Positions 17,224-25,831 of a DNA stretch of 64,000 nucleotides are shown piece after piece. The translations under genes were made by a program, and so were the position numbers. The notes under the pieces are model-generated. The model was not told where the DNA came from and did not search any database. It saw only the letters and a list, made by a program, of their open reading frames with translations. Position 1 is the first letter of the stretch. Each line of letters begins with the position of its first letter. The DNA is from Roseovarius sp. (GTDB taxonomy: Bacteria > Pseudomonadota > Alphaproteobacteria > Rhodobacterales > Rhodobacteraceae): NCBI RefSeq assembly GCF_027019125.1, contig NZ_JALUXE010000030.1, forward strand, positions 490,669-554,668, in the 5' to 3' direction.

Positions 17224-18366
17224 ATGAGCGGAAAACGCAGCATTTTCGAAGAGGTGGGACAGACCGGCGCCGAAAAGCCCGTGCCGCAGGGCGGCATGAT
17301 CGACGCGGGCCGACGCGGTGCGCGGGGGGCGATCCGGCTCTGGCTGATGATCCTTTTTGCCTTGGTCGTGGTGATGATCGCGGTGGGGGGCCTTACGCGC
17401 CTCACCGACAGTGGCCTCAGCATCACCGAATGGAAGCCGGTGACCGGGGCGCTGCCGCCGATGTCCGAAGCGCATTGGATGGAGGAATTCGACAAATACC
17501 GCGCCATTCCGCAATATGAGCTGATCAACAAGGGCATGACCCTTGCGGAGTTTCAATTCATCTATTGGTGGGAATGGGGCCACCGGCAATTGGGCCGGGT
17601 GATCGGGCTGGTCTGGGCCTTGGGCTTTTTCGGGTTTCTCGTCGCGCGGCAGATCCCCAAGGGCTGGAGCGGGCGTTTGCTGCTCTTGGGGGCCTTGGGC
17701 GGCACGCAGGGGGCTATCGGCTGGTGGATGGTATCCTCGGGTCTGACGGGCGAGATGGTGGCGGTGGCCTCTTACCGGCTGGCGACGCATCTGGGGTTGG
17801 CCTTTGTGATCCTTGGGGTGATCGCGTGGTTCGTGTTCCTGCTCGGGCGCGAGGAGCGCGAGTTGATGCAGGCGCGGCGGGGGCGCGAGGCCAAGCTCTT
17901 TAGCCTCTCGACCGGGCTCATGCATTTTGCCTTTCTGCAAATCCTGCTGGGGGCGCTGGTTGCGGGGATTGATGCCGGGCGCAGCTATACCGACTGGCCG
18001 CTGATGGCAGGGGGATTTCTGCCGCCCGACATGATGGAGTTGCTGCCATGGTGGCGAAATTTCTTTGAGAACCCCGGCACGGTGCAGTTCATTCACCGGA
18101 TGAGCGGCTATCTCTTGCTGGTCTTTGCCGTGGTGGTCTGGCTGCGCGGGCGCAAGAGCGCGCATGAGCGCACGCGGGGGGCCTTTACCGCCGCCTTTGC
18201 CGTGCTGCTGTTGCAGATCGTTCTGGGCATCATGACGGTGCTTTATATTGCGCCCTGGCAGTTGGCGATCGCACATCAGTTCGTGGCGGTGATCCTCTGG
18301 GTGCTGATCCTGCGGGCGCGGTTCCTGAGCCAGTATCCGCGCGCCACCTCCATTCGGGGCAGTTGA
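17224..18366 (+). CDS. ctaA: Haem A synthase (CtaA, type 2)
   Basis: CtaA oxidises the C8 methyl of haem O to a formyl group, making haem A for aa3-type cytochrome oxidase. The 380-residue protein has eight predicted membrane helices and the four family histidines in FIYWWEWGHRQLGR, RLATHLGLAFV, STGLMHFAF-type and QFIHRMSGYLLLV/IAHQFVAV contexts, plus GGLTRLTDSGLSITEWKPVTG after the first helix. It is followed with 2 bp spacing by the M32 peptidase gene. Confidence 0.93.
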   Translation: MSGKRSIFEEVGQTGAEKPVPQGGMIDAGRRGARGAIRLWLMILFALVVVMIAVGGLTRLTDSGLSITEWKPVTGALPPMSEAHWMEEFDKYRAIPQYELINKGMTLAEFQFIYWWEWGHRQLGRVIGLVWALGFFGFLVARQIPKGWSGRLLLLGALGGTQGAIGWWMVSSGLTGEMVAVASYRLATHLGLAFVILGVIAWFVFLLGREERELMQARRGREAKLFSLSTGLMHFAFLQILLGALVAGIDAGRSYTDWPLMAGGFLPPDMMELLPWWRNFFENPGTVQFIHRMSGYLLLVFAVVVWLRGRKSAHERTRGAFTAAFAVLLLQIVLGIMTVLYIAPWQLAIAHQFVAVILWVLILRARFLSQYPRATSIRGS

Positions 18367-18368
18367 GC

Positions 18369-19838
18369 ATGAGTGCCTATGACGATCTGATGGCGCGCGA
18401 GCGCGAGACGCAGGCCCTGGCGCAGGTGGCCGGGCGGCTGGGCTGGGATCAGGAAACCATGATGCCGCACGGGGCCGCCGACCAGCGGGCCGAGGAATCG
18501 GGCGCGATTCAGGCGGTGCTGCATGCGCGGCGTGTGGACCCGGCGCGCGGCGCGATGCTGGCTGAGGCGGAGTTGGAGGCCACCGCGCCCGTGGCGCGGG
18601 CGCAATTGCGCCACATCCGGCGCGACTACGAGCGCGCGGTCAAGGTGCCGGGCGATCTGGCGGTGGCGCTGGCCCGCCTCACGAGCCGGGCGCAGGGGCA
18701 ATGGGCCGCGGCGCGGGCGGCGGATGACTATGCCGCCTTTGCGCCTGTTCTGGCCGAGGTGGTGCGGCTCAAGCGCGAGGAAGCGGCGGCGCTCTCGGAG
18801 GGGGGCGCGCTCTATGATGCTTTACTCGAGGATTACGAGCCGGGCATGGGCGCGGCGAGGCTCGATGCGATGTTCGCCGAGATGCGGCCCCGGCTGGTGG
18901 CGCTGCGCGGTGCTGCGCTGGCGGCGGACTGGCCCGAGCTTGCGGGGCGGTTTGATCGCGCCGCGCAACTGGCGCTGTCGCGGGAATTGGCGCAGGTTTT
19001 CGGCTATGACCTGAACCGGGGGCGGCTGGATCTGGCGGTGCATCCGTTCAGTTCCGGCAGCGGGGATGATGTGCGCATCACCACGCGGGTGAGCGAGGCG
19101 GACCCGTTCAACTGTTTCTATTCCACCATCCACGAGGTCGGGCATGCCTGCTATGAGCAGGGGATCGACCCGGACTATCGCCTCACGCCCTTGGGTCAGG
19201 GGGTGTCGATGGGGGTGCATGAGAGCCAGAGCCGGATCTACGAGAACCAGTTGGGCCGGAGCCGGGCGTTTTGCGGCTGGCTCTATGGGCGGATGCGGGA
19301 TGGGTTTGGCGATTTCGGCATTGCCGATGAAGAGACATTCTATCGCGCCGTGAACCGGGTGCATCGCGGCCATATCCGCACAGAGGCCGATGAGGTGCAA
19401 TACAACCTGCATGTGATGCTGCGCTATGATCTGGAGCGGGCCTTGATCGCGGGGGATCTGGGCGTGGCCGACCTAGAGGCCGCGTGGAACGACCGCTTTG
19501 CCGCCGATTTCGGATATGCCGTGGATCGCGCCTCGCAGGGCGTGTTGCAGGATGTGCATTGGTCCGTGGGGCTGTTTGGCTATTTCCCGACCTATAGTCT
19601 GGGCAATCTCTATGCCGGATGCCTCTTTGCCGCCTTGCAGGCGGCGGTGCCGGAGCTTGAGGCGCAGTTGGCGCGGGGCGATCTGACCGCCGCGACGGCG
19701 TGGCTGCGCGCGTCCGTGCAGCGGCATGGCGGGCTCTATGAGCCAGCGGAGGTGATCGAACGGGCCGTTGGTGCGGCCCCGACGGCCGGGCCGCTTCTCG
19801 ACTATCTGGATGTGAAATTCGGCGCGCTGGCGGGCTGA
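18369..19838 (+). CDS. Carboxypeptidase, peptidase family M32
   Basis: The 489-residue zinc carboxypeptidase resembles Thermus Taq carboxypeptidase. It has the catalytic HEVGH at residues 255-259, HPFSSG near 225 and DDVRITTR, then GVHESQSRIYENQ with the third ligand Glu. ATG 18369 is preferred over TTG 18363. The gene follows ctaA with 2 bp between stop and start but has no obvious functional link to it. It probably acts in cytoplasmic peptide turnover. Confidence 0.93.
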   Translation: MSAYDDLMARERETQALAQVAGRLGWDQETMMPHGAADQRAEESGAIQAVLHARRVDPARGAMLAEAELEATAPVARAQLRHIRRDYERAVKVPGDLAVALARLTSRAQGQWAAARAADDYAAFAPVLAEVVRLKREEAAALSEGGALYDALLEDYEPGMGAARLDAMFAEMRPRLVALRGAALAADWPELAGRFDRAAQLALSRELAQVFGYDLNRGRLDLAVHPFSSGSGDDVRITTRVSEADPFNCFYSTIHEVGHACYEQGIDPDYRLTPLGQGVSMGVHESQSRIYENQLGRSRAFCGWLYGRMRDGFGDFGIADEETFYRAVNRVHRGHIRTEADEVQYNLHVMLRYDLERALIAGDLGVADLEAAWNDRFAADFGYAVDRASQGVLQDVHWSVGLFGYFPTYSLGNLYAGCLFAALQAAVPELEAQLARGDLTAATAWLRASVQRHGGLYEPAEVIERAVGAAPTAGPLLDYLDVKFGALAG

Positions 19839-19841
19839 CCG

Positions 19842-21719
19842 CTATTGGTTGACCGTCGCGTCGGGGCGATCTTCGATCTGTTCGATCCACTGGGCCAGCA
19901 CGCTGCGCAGGAGGGCCACATCGCGTGTCTCGATCGCCTCGGAGAGGGATTTGAGCGCCTTGGCGAGTTCGATTTCCGACAGATGCCCCTCTTGGGCGCG
20001 CAGGATCTTGGGGTGCGGCGTGGTCAGCATGTCAGAGCCGATCAAGAGCTCCTCATAGAGCTTTTCGCCGGGGCGCAGGCCGGTGATCCGGATTTCAATG
20101 TCGCCATGGGGGTTCTGTTTGTCGCGCACCGTCAACCCTGAGCCTTCGATCATCTTGCGCGCCACGTCGCGCACGGCGATGGGTTTGCCCATGTCGAGCA
20201 CAAAGACATCGCCGCCGCGGGCAAAGGAGCCGGCCAAGAGCACGAGGCGCGCGGCCTCGGGGATGGTCATGAAATAGCGGGTGACATCGGCATGGGTCAG
20301 CGTGACCGGTCCACCGCGGGCAATCTGCTCGGCAAAGAGCGGAATGACAGAGCCGGACGATCCCAGCACATTGCCGAACCGCACCATGGAAAAGCGCGTG
20401 TTCTGGCTCCGGGTGGCGAGATCCTGCACGATCATTTCGGCAAAGCGTTTGGAGGCCCCCATCACGCTGACGGGGCGCACGGCCTTGTCGGTGGAGACGA
20501 GGATGAAGCGTTCGACGCCCGCGTCCCGCGCCGCCTGTGCCACGGTGCGGGTGCCGATGACATTGTTGCGCATCCCCTCGATGGCGTTGGATTCGACCAT
20601 GGGCACATGTTTGTAGGCCGCGGCGTGCAGCACGATTTCCACCTTGCGCGAGCGCATCAGCACATTGATCAGGGATTTTTCGCAAACCGATCCCAGCACG
20701 GCTGAAATCCGCATGGCGGGGGCAAGGCTGCGCAATTCGCGCTCGATCTCGAACAGGGCGTGTTCCGCGTGATCGAGCAGGATCAGATGTCCGGGATCAT
20801 AGGCGATCAACTGGCGGCACAGCTCCGAGCCGATGGAGCCGCCTGCGCCGGTGACGAGAATGCAGCGCCCCTTGTAGCTGTCGCGGGAGCCGGGCAGCTT
20901 GTCCTCAAGCCCGTCGCGGCCCAATAGCTCGTTCACATCGACGGGCCGGCTTTGATAGAGGCTGCGGGCGTCGTTGGAAATCAGGTCGGCAAAGGAGGGC
21001 AGGGCGTGCACCTCGATCCCATGTTCCGCGATGCGCCGCGTGAGCAGGGTGCGTTTGGCGGGGGGCGCGCTGGGCATGGCGAGGATCACGCGCTGAATGT
21101 CATAGCGTTTGACGAGGTCCGGCAGATCGTCGGACTTGTGGACCTTGAGCCCGGCGATGGTCAGGGATTGCAGGCGCGGTTCGTCATCGACAAAGGCCAT
21201 GGGCAGCACGGCATCGTCGGTTGCCAGGGCCGTCGCAAGCTGTTGGCCGGTCTGACCGGCCCCGTAGATCAGCACCCGCAGGCGGCGATTGCCGTTGCGG
21301 TAGATGCGCAGGAGTACGGTGCGCAGCACCAATCGCGAGGTCGCGGACAGGATGAGGAACATCATGCCGCAGACGATATAGACCGTGGCGGGGGCAGCGA
21401 CGCTGGTGTCCAAGAGCGAGAAGGCAATCCCGCTGGCGGTGATGGCGAGCGCCACCCAGCCAGAGCTGAGCATGCCCTGCATCTCGTAGGATTTCAGTTT
21501 GACCTTGTGCAGGCCGAAATAGGTGGCGAGCGCCGCCGCGACGCACATCATCGCGAAGAGATCGTTGGAGGCAGCGACGAGATTGCCCGAAAGGGCTGTG
21601 GGCCCCATGAAGAGAACCACGGAAAAGACGTAGGACACAACGACGATCAGCATGTCCAGCGTCAGGAAAAACGCTTGTTTCTGGCCCTGCTTCAGTGAGG
21701 TGACGATGTCATACAGCAC
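19842..21719 (-). CDS. FlaA1/CapD-type UDP-sugar 4,6-dehydratase/epimerase, membrane-bound
   Basis: The 625-residue protein has four N-terminal transmembrane helices (about residues 17-130), a CoA-binding-like Rossmann segment with GAGQTG near 155 and an extended SDR domain with TGAGGSIGSELC near 290. The active-site Tyr of ordinary SDRs is replaced by Met in SVMGASKR, as in FlaA1, WbpM and PglF, which are 4,6-dehydratases of UDP-GlcNAc. AAYKHVPMVE is also diagnostic. GTG 21719 is chosen because an AGGGA site lies 8 nt upstream; a TTG at 21755 would add 12 residues. It lies 168 bp downstream of the sugar transferase. Confidence 0.9.
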   Translation of the reverse strand: MLYDIVTSLKQGQKQAFFLTLDMLIVVVSYVFSVVLFMGPTALSGNLVAASNDLFAMMCVAAALATYFGLHKVKLKSYEMQGMLSSGWVALAITASGIAFSLLDTSVAAPATVYIVCGMMFLILSATSRLVLRTVLLRIYRNGNRRLRVLIYGAGQTGQQLATALATDDAVLPMAFVDDEPRLQSLTIAGLKVHKSDDLPDLVKRYDIQRVILAMPSAPPAKRTLLTRRIAEHGIEVHALPSFADLISNDARSLYQSRPVDVNELLGRDGLEDKLPGSRDSYKGRCILVTGAGGSIGSELCRQLIAYDPGHLILLDHAEHALFEIERELRSLAPAMRISAVLGSVCEKSLINVLMRSRKVEIVLHAAAYKHVPMVESNAIEGMRNNVIGTRTVAQAARDAGVERFILVSTDKAVRPVSVMGASKRFAEMIVQDLATRSQNTRFSMVRFGNVLGSSGSVIPLFAEQIARGGPVTLTHADVTRYFMTIPEAARLVLLAGSFARGGDVFVLDMGKPIAVRDVARKMIEGSGLTVRDKQNPHGDIEIRITGLRPGEKLYEELLIGSDMLTTPHPKILRAQEGHLSEIELAKALKSLSEAIETRDVALLRSVLAQWIEQIEDRPDATVNQ

Positions 21720-21887
21720 GGCACTATTCCCTGAGATCAAGTACGTCGAAATCAAATCGTTTGTAGGCGTTCACAGCGTCTTAAGGAATGCCGATTAACG
21801 GCATTTTGAGAAGCCGGGAGGAGATTCTGGGCAAATTTTAGCCGATCAGTCTAAAACATATGCGAAATCGATCCTGAATCATACCGC

Positions 21888-22523
21888 TTAGCTGCGGTTT
21901 GCCCGGGCTGTACGCCGCCGGGAAAAAACGCGAATCACGGTTTGACAGATCAGGCGGATGTCGTAGCAGAGGCTCTGATGGCGCGCCCAGATGAGGTCGA
22001 GCCGCGCCTTGCGCGGGATGCAGCGGGTGACATAGGTGGTCTCGCCGCTCTCGTGGTTGGTGCAGGCCGAGAGCAGTTTCTCCTCGGTGCGGTGGTAGAC
22101 GAGCGTGGCCAGACCCGTCACGCCGGGGCGTTTCTCCAGCACGCGAGCGTAGATGTCCGGGCAGCTTTCGACATAGCAGCGCAGCGGCGGGCGGGGGCCG
22201 ACAAAGCTCATGTCGCCGCGCAACACGTTGATAAGTTGGGGCAGTTCATCAAGCCGGGTGGCGCGCAAGCGGCGTCCAAGCGGGGTGATGCGGTGCCGCT
22301 TGTAGCCGGTGGAGACGCCGGAATCGTTGTCCACCACGCGCATGGTGCGGAATTTCCACAGGCAGAACGGGGTGTCGGGCGTCTTCATCCGTTCCGAAAG
22401 GTAGAACACGGGTCGCCCGTCGCAGATCGCGATCAAAAGCGCGATCACCAGGAGGATGGGTGACAAAAGCACGATCAGGAGCAGAGCGAATGCCACGTCA
22501 AAGGCCCTTTTGGCCGGGGTCAT
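21888..22523 (-). CDS. Initiating sugar-phosphate transferase (bacterial sugar transferase, PGT)
   Basis: The 211-residue protein is a minimal monotopic phosphoglycosyl transferase: one N-terminal hydrophobic reentrant helix (about residues 12-35), then SERMKTPDTPFCLWKFRTMR, RATRLDELPQLINVLRGDM, SFVGPRPPL and KRPGVTGLATL. Such enzymes load a sugar phosphate onto undecaprenyl phosphate to start exopolysaccharide, capsule or glycoprotein synthesis. Its start overlaps the stop of the epimerase gene (ATGA). It most likely acts with the flanking dehydratase. Confidence 0.92.
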   Translation of the reverse strand: MTPAKRAFDVAFALLLIVLLSPILLVIALLIAICDGRPVFYLSERMKTPDTPFCLWKFRTMRVVDNDSGVSTGYKRHRITPLGRRLRATRLDELPQLINVLRGDMSFVGPRPPLRCYVESCPDIYARVLEKRPGVTGLATLVYHRTEEKLLSACTNHESGETTYVTRCIPRKARLDLIWARHQSLCYDIRLICQTVIRVFSRRRTARANRS

Positions 22524-23380
22524 GTTGCCATCTCCAAGCTGTGCCAGTCGTCGATCATCTGCTGAGCTGTCTGTTTCAGATACAGAAGTGGAAGCAGACC
22601 GGCAAGAGATGCGCCATCGAGGGTGACGGCCTGCACCGCATTTTCCGGGGCTTTTCGCCAGATCAGGGGGCGTCCGGCGGCGCGCGCGAGGCTTTCCATC
22701 GTCACGGGGACGGGGGCGGTCACGTTGAGCACGTCAGGCAGGCGGTTTGGGGCAAGCTCTGAGAGCGCGCAGAGCACCTGCGCGAGGTCGCCTGGGGCGA
22801 TATAGCTGCGCAGCGGGCCGGTGCCATCGGCGAAGCGGTCGAGCGACACTGCGCCATCGGTGGCGCGCAGTGCCGGGGCGAGGCTATCGGCGCCTACGAC
22901 ATTGGCCAGCCGCAGGCAGCAATGGCGCGTCTCGCCGGGGGGCAGGGCGCGTACCGCTGCCTCCATCGCCAGCTTGGCCTGGCCATAGGCATTGGCGGGA
23001 TGGGGGGAATCGGATTCTGTCAGGGCGGTGCCGGGGCCGTAGATGGCCGCCGACGACAGGTGCAGCATGCGCCGTGCGCCGCAGGCCCGCGCCAGTTCCG
23101 CCCCGTGATGCACCAGCGCGACATTGGCGGCCAGATCCTCGGGCGTGCCTGCGACCTGTCCCCACAGAGCGATCACCGTATCGCACCGGGGCAGATCGGG
23201 CGGCAGCATCCCGCCCGGAGACCATAGAATATCCGCCGGTTCCCGACGCGCAAGCCACAAGGGTCGCAGGCGCGCGAGCAGGCCCTCTGGCCTGGTCCAG
23301 GCCGCGCGCAGCAGCGTCCCGAGACGGCCCGTGGCACCGGTGATCAGCACGGTTGAGTCATGGCGCATTTCGGCCAGCAT
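22520..23380 (-). CDS. NAD-dependent epimerase/dehydratase, SDR-extended type
   Basis: The 286-residue protein has the Rossmann motif VLITGATGRLGTLL at its start, LHLSSAAIYGPG with the catalytic serine and NAYGQAKLAMEA with YxxxK. Substrate is likely a nucleotide-activated or lipid-linked sugar, given the overlap with the sugar transferase gene. Two in-frame starts are possible, 23380 or 23368; neither has a strong ribosome-binding site. It diverges from the export lipoprotein gene with a 72-bp gap that must hold both promoters. Confidence 0.84.
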   Translation of the reverse strand: MLAEMRHDSTVLITGATGRLGTLLRAAWTRPEGLLARLRPLWLARREPADILWSPGGMLPPDLPRCDTVIALWGQVAGTPEDLAANVALVHHGAELARACGARRMLHLSSAAIYGPGTALTESDSPHPANAYGQAKLAMEAAVRALPPGETRHCCLRLANVVGADSLAPALRATDGAVSLDRFADGTGPLRSYIAPGDLAQVLCALSELAPNRLPDVLNVTAPVPVTMESLARAAGRPLIWRKAPENAVQAVTLDGASLAGLLPLLYLKQTAQQMIDDWHSLEMAT

Positions 23381-23452
23381 GCGGCTTTGCCTGTCGTTGA
23401 TGGGCAGATTCCGATTGTCTAGCACGGCAGGACCGGGGTAGGAACCGATGCA

Positions 23453-24598
23453 ATGCCAGACGAACCGGGGAGTCGGAGAGTGACGCGCACAATCAGGATT
23501 GTCCTCGGAATGATGATGTTTGCCGCCGTGGCGGCGTGCAGTCTGCCCCGGGGCGCCGCTCTGCAAAGTGAGGTTCTGGCCGAGAAGGACAACAAGTCTC
23601 CGACATTTCAGGTGGTCGAGGTCACGCGCCGCTCGACCCCGGCTCTGGCGCTATGGCCTGCGTCGGGCTGGAAGGGCAGCTATCGTTGGCTGTCGGCAGG
23701 CCGCGGGCCGGATTCCACGACCATCCAGACCGGCGATACGCTGAATGTGATCGTCTGGGACAATGAGGAAAATTCCTTGCTGGCCAGCGCGTCGTCGCGC
23801 TCGACCCCTGTTGCGGGCTTGACGGTTTCGCCATCGGGCACGGTGTTCATGCCCTATATCGGTGAGGTCAACCTGCGCGGCATGACCGAATCCGAGGCGC
23901 GCGCCACGCTGCAGGAACGGATGCTGCAAATCGCACCATCGGCGCAGGTGCAGTTGAACGTGGAGCCGGGGCGCAACAACTCGGTCGATGTGGTGGGCGG
24001 TGTGACCGCGCCGGGCAACTACCCGCTTGAGTCGCGCAACACGCGCATTCTGAGCGTGCTGGCGACTGCGGGCGGTATTTCGCCCGCGATGGTCAACCCG
24101 CTGGTGATTCTGCAACGGGGCGGGCAGGTCTATGAGACGCGGGCGGAGAGCCTGTATGCCGAGCCGGAACGCAATGCGCTGGTGCGGGGGGGCGATCAGA
24201 TCGTCGTGACCGAGGATGACCGCACCTTCAACGTGCTGGGGGCTGCGGGCAGCCAGAAGGTGATCCCCTTCGAGGATGACCAGGTAACGGCGATGGAGGC
24301 GGTCTCGATGATGGGCGGGCTGAGTGCCGCGCGCGCCGATCCCAAGGGCCTTTTGGTGCTGCGCGAATACGAGCGGCATCATATCAACCCCGACAAGCCC
24401 GGCCCCGAGATGCGGCAGGTGATCTTCTCGCTGGATTTCACCAATGCGGACGGTCTCTTTGCGGCGCGGCAGTTCCAGATCAACCCGGGCGACACGTTGC
24501 TTGCGACCGAATCGCCGGTCACGCGCGTGCAGACCATCCTTGGCCTCTTTGGCACAGTCGTTGGCTTCGCCTCGACCGCGAACAACATCGCGAACTGA
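23453..24598 (+). CDS. Polysaccharide export outer-membrane lipoprotein, Wza/KpsD type
   Basis: The 381-residue protein has a lipoprotein signal ending in the lipobox AVAAC (Cys about residue 29). It then has a polysaccharide-export (Poly_export) domain beginning at QTGDTLNVIVWDNEE, VSPSGTVFMPYIGEVNLRG and a SLBB-like region (VVGGVTAPGNYPLESRNTRILSVLATAGG). The ATG at 23453 has AGGAA 8 nt upstream; a GTG at 23480 with GGGGAG upstream is an equally possible shorter start. It is divergently transcribed from the three polysaccharide genes, but no polysaccharide co-polymerase or flippase is in the window. A palindromic repeat follows the stop. Confidence 0.88.
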   Translation: MPDEPGSRRVTRTIRIVLGMMMFAAVAACSLPRGAALQSEVLAEKDNKSPTFQVVEVTRRSTPALALWPASGWKGSYRWLSAGRGPDSTTIQTGDTLNVIVWDNEENSLLASASSRSTPVAGLTVSPSGTVFMPYIGEVNLRGMTESEARATLQERMLQIAPSAQVQLNVEPGRNNSVDVVGGVTAPGNYPLESRNTRILSVLATAGGISPAMVNPLVILQRGGQVYETRAESLYAEPERNALVRGGDQIVVTEDDRTFNVLGAAGSQKVIPFEDDQVTAMEAVSMMGGLSAARADPKGLLVLREYERHHINPDKPGPEMRQVIFSLDFTNADGLFAARQFQINPGDTLLATESPVTRVQTILGLFGTVVGFASTANNIAN

Positions 24599-24626
24599 TC
24601 GCCAGGCCTGAGACCGCCGGGCTAGA

Positions 24627-24673
24627 CGGGGGACGCTGTCCCCCGGACCCCCTGAGGCATTTCGGCCAGATGA
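24627..24673 (+). repeat. Dispersed intergenic repeat family B, copy 1
   Basis: It contains the palindrome CCGGGGGACAGC-like stem GGGGGAC/GTCCCCC followed by GGACCCCCTGAGG and CATTT..GGCCAGATGAA. The same order of elements occurs inverted at 56345-56411. It lies directly downstream of a gene, between convergent coding regions. Confidence 0.7.
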
Positions 24674-24682
24674 ACGCGGGGT

Positions 24683-25033
24683 TCAGATGAGGGACATGCG
24701 TTCGGCGCGTTCGGCATCGGGGAACGGACGGTAGAGGGCAAATCGTGCCACGGTGATCTGGGCATGCACCCGGTCATGCAGCACGGTTGTCACCTCGTCC
24801 TGCGCGCCGGTGAGGCGGAAGGCGCGGTCAAGCTGGGCCAGATCGTCAACCTCAATCTCCAGCAGGAAATCGCCATAGGCATCGGCCGCGAGATTGAGCT
24901 TGCGCCGCAAGAGGCGCCAGCGGCCGATGGTGCCATGGTGGTGCAGATGCGAGAGCCAGGCATCGAGAGCGGCGGCAAAGGCCAGAGCCTTGGCATCCTG
25001 CTTGAGGTCGATCATGCAGCAGTAGAGGTTCAT
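24683..25033 (-). CDS. Conserved hypothetical protein (DUF6614-like)
   Basis: The 116-residue protein begins MNLYCCMIDLKQDAKALAFA and contains the RWRLLRRKLNLAADAYGDFLLEIE block and a C-terminal ARFALYRPFPDAERAE. I associate this with the Rhodobacterales DUF6614 family, whose ferredoxin-like fold suggests a small stress-type dimer, but no function is known. ATG 25033 is the only reasonable start and is preceded by a 80-bp gap after the membrane-protein gene; the two share orientation. Confidence 0.65.
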   Translation of the reverse strand: MNLYCCMIDLKQDAKALAFAAALDAWLSHLHHHGTIGRWRLLRRKLNLAADAYGDFLLEIEVDDLAQLDRAFRLTGAQDEVTTVLHDRVHAQITVARFALYRPFPDAERAERMSLI

Positions 25034-25113
25034 CGGCGGGCCTCCGGCGCGAGGGAAATCGCGCCCAGTCTGCGCCGGAAGGGTTGAGGTCGGGTTAAGC
25101 GGCGCGGGCCCGG

Positions 25114-25695
25114 TCAGATATTCGCGAAGATATTGTCGACGGCATCCTCGTCCTCGTCGGCGGGACGATGCGTGATCGTGGCTGCGGCGAGCGCGCTGCG
25201 GATTTCCTGCTGAACGGGGCGTTTGGGGGCCGGTTTGGGCGTGATGCGGCGCGGGCTGATGGCCCTTTGTGCCATGGCGCGGCGCAGGCGGGCGCGGTGG
25301 GCCAGCACCGAGGCGCGGCGCAGCGCGCCGGGGCCGAGCGTGAGATAGGTGAGCAACACCGCCGTGGCCAAGGTCAGGTCGCGCCAGAAGGCCGAAAGGC
25401 TTTCGGGTGTGACGGAGATGAGATTTTGCACAAAGCTGGAGCAGAATACCAAGAGCGCGAGGCTGAGCGCCGCAAGGCGCAGGTGCAGCCCGGCCATGAC
25501 AGCCGCGCTGAGGCAAAAGAGCAGCGTCGAGCCGACCAGATCCGCTGCGGCATGGGGCATCAGGGCGGCAAAGAGCGTGGCCGCATCGAGCCCCGCGACG
25601 AGATCGAGCGAGAGCGCGAGGAAATACGAGCCGATCACGATCCGGATCAGGTTGAGACCGGTTTGGTCCATGCTGGCGCTGGTGGGCTTGGCCAT
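25114..25695 (-). CDS. Predicted integral membrane protein of unknown function
   Basis: The 193-residue protein has about four hydrophobic helices between residues 12 and 122 (for instance IRIVIGSYFLALSLDL and LHLRLAALSLALLVFC), with an arrangement reminiscent of DoxX-like proteins. A charged, basic C-terminal tail (HRARLRRAMAQRAISPRR, later ADEDEDAVDNIF) would be cytoplasmic. I do not recognise the family beyond the weak DoxX-like impression. ATG 25695 is chosen because the upstream in-frame sequence is antisense to the gyrA region. It is transcribed in the same direction as gyrA. Confidence 0.65.
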   Translation of the reverse strand: MAKPTSASMDQTGLNLIRIVIGSYFLALSLDLVAGLDAATLFAALMPHAAADLVGSTLLFCLSAAVMAGLHLRLAALSLALLVFCSSFVQNLISVTPESLSAFWRDLTLATAVLLTYLTLGPGALRRASVLAHRARLRRAMAQRAISPRRITPKPAPKRPVQQEIRSALAAATITHRPADEDEDAVDNIFANI

Positions 25696-25761
25696 GAGAC
25701 AATCCGCAGTGAGAGGTGCCGGGAACCGAATGAAACAAATACAACCATGCCGCGAGGCAAC

Positions 25762-25818
25762 CAGGGTATCATCGGGCCAAATCCGGCGAAATTGGGGCCG
25801 GAGCGTGATGATACCCTG
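25762..25818. other. Large imperfect inverted repeat downstream of gyrA
   Basis: CAGGGTATCAT (25762-25772) is perfectly repeated, inverted, as ATGATACCCTG (25808-25818). A second pairing region (GGGCCAAAT / ATTGGGGCC) lies inside, giving a long bulged stem. It starts 13 bp after the gyrA stop. It may terminate or stabilise the gyrA message; no T-run is present. Confidence 0.65.
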
Positions 25819-25831
25819 ACGCGGCAAGGGT

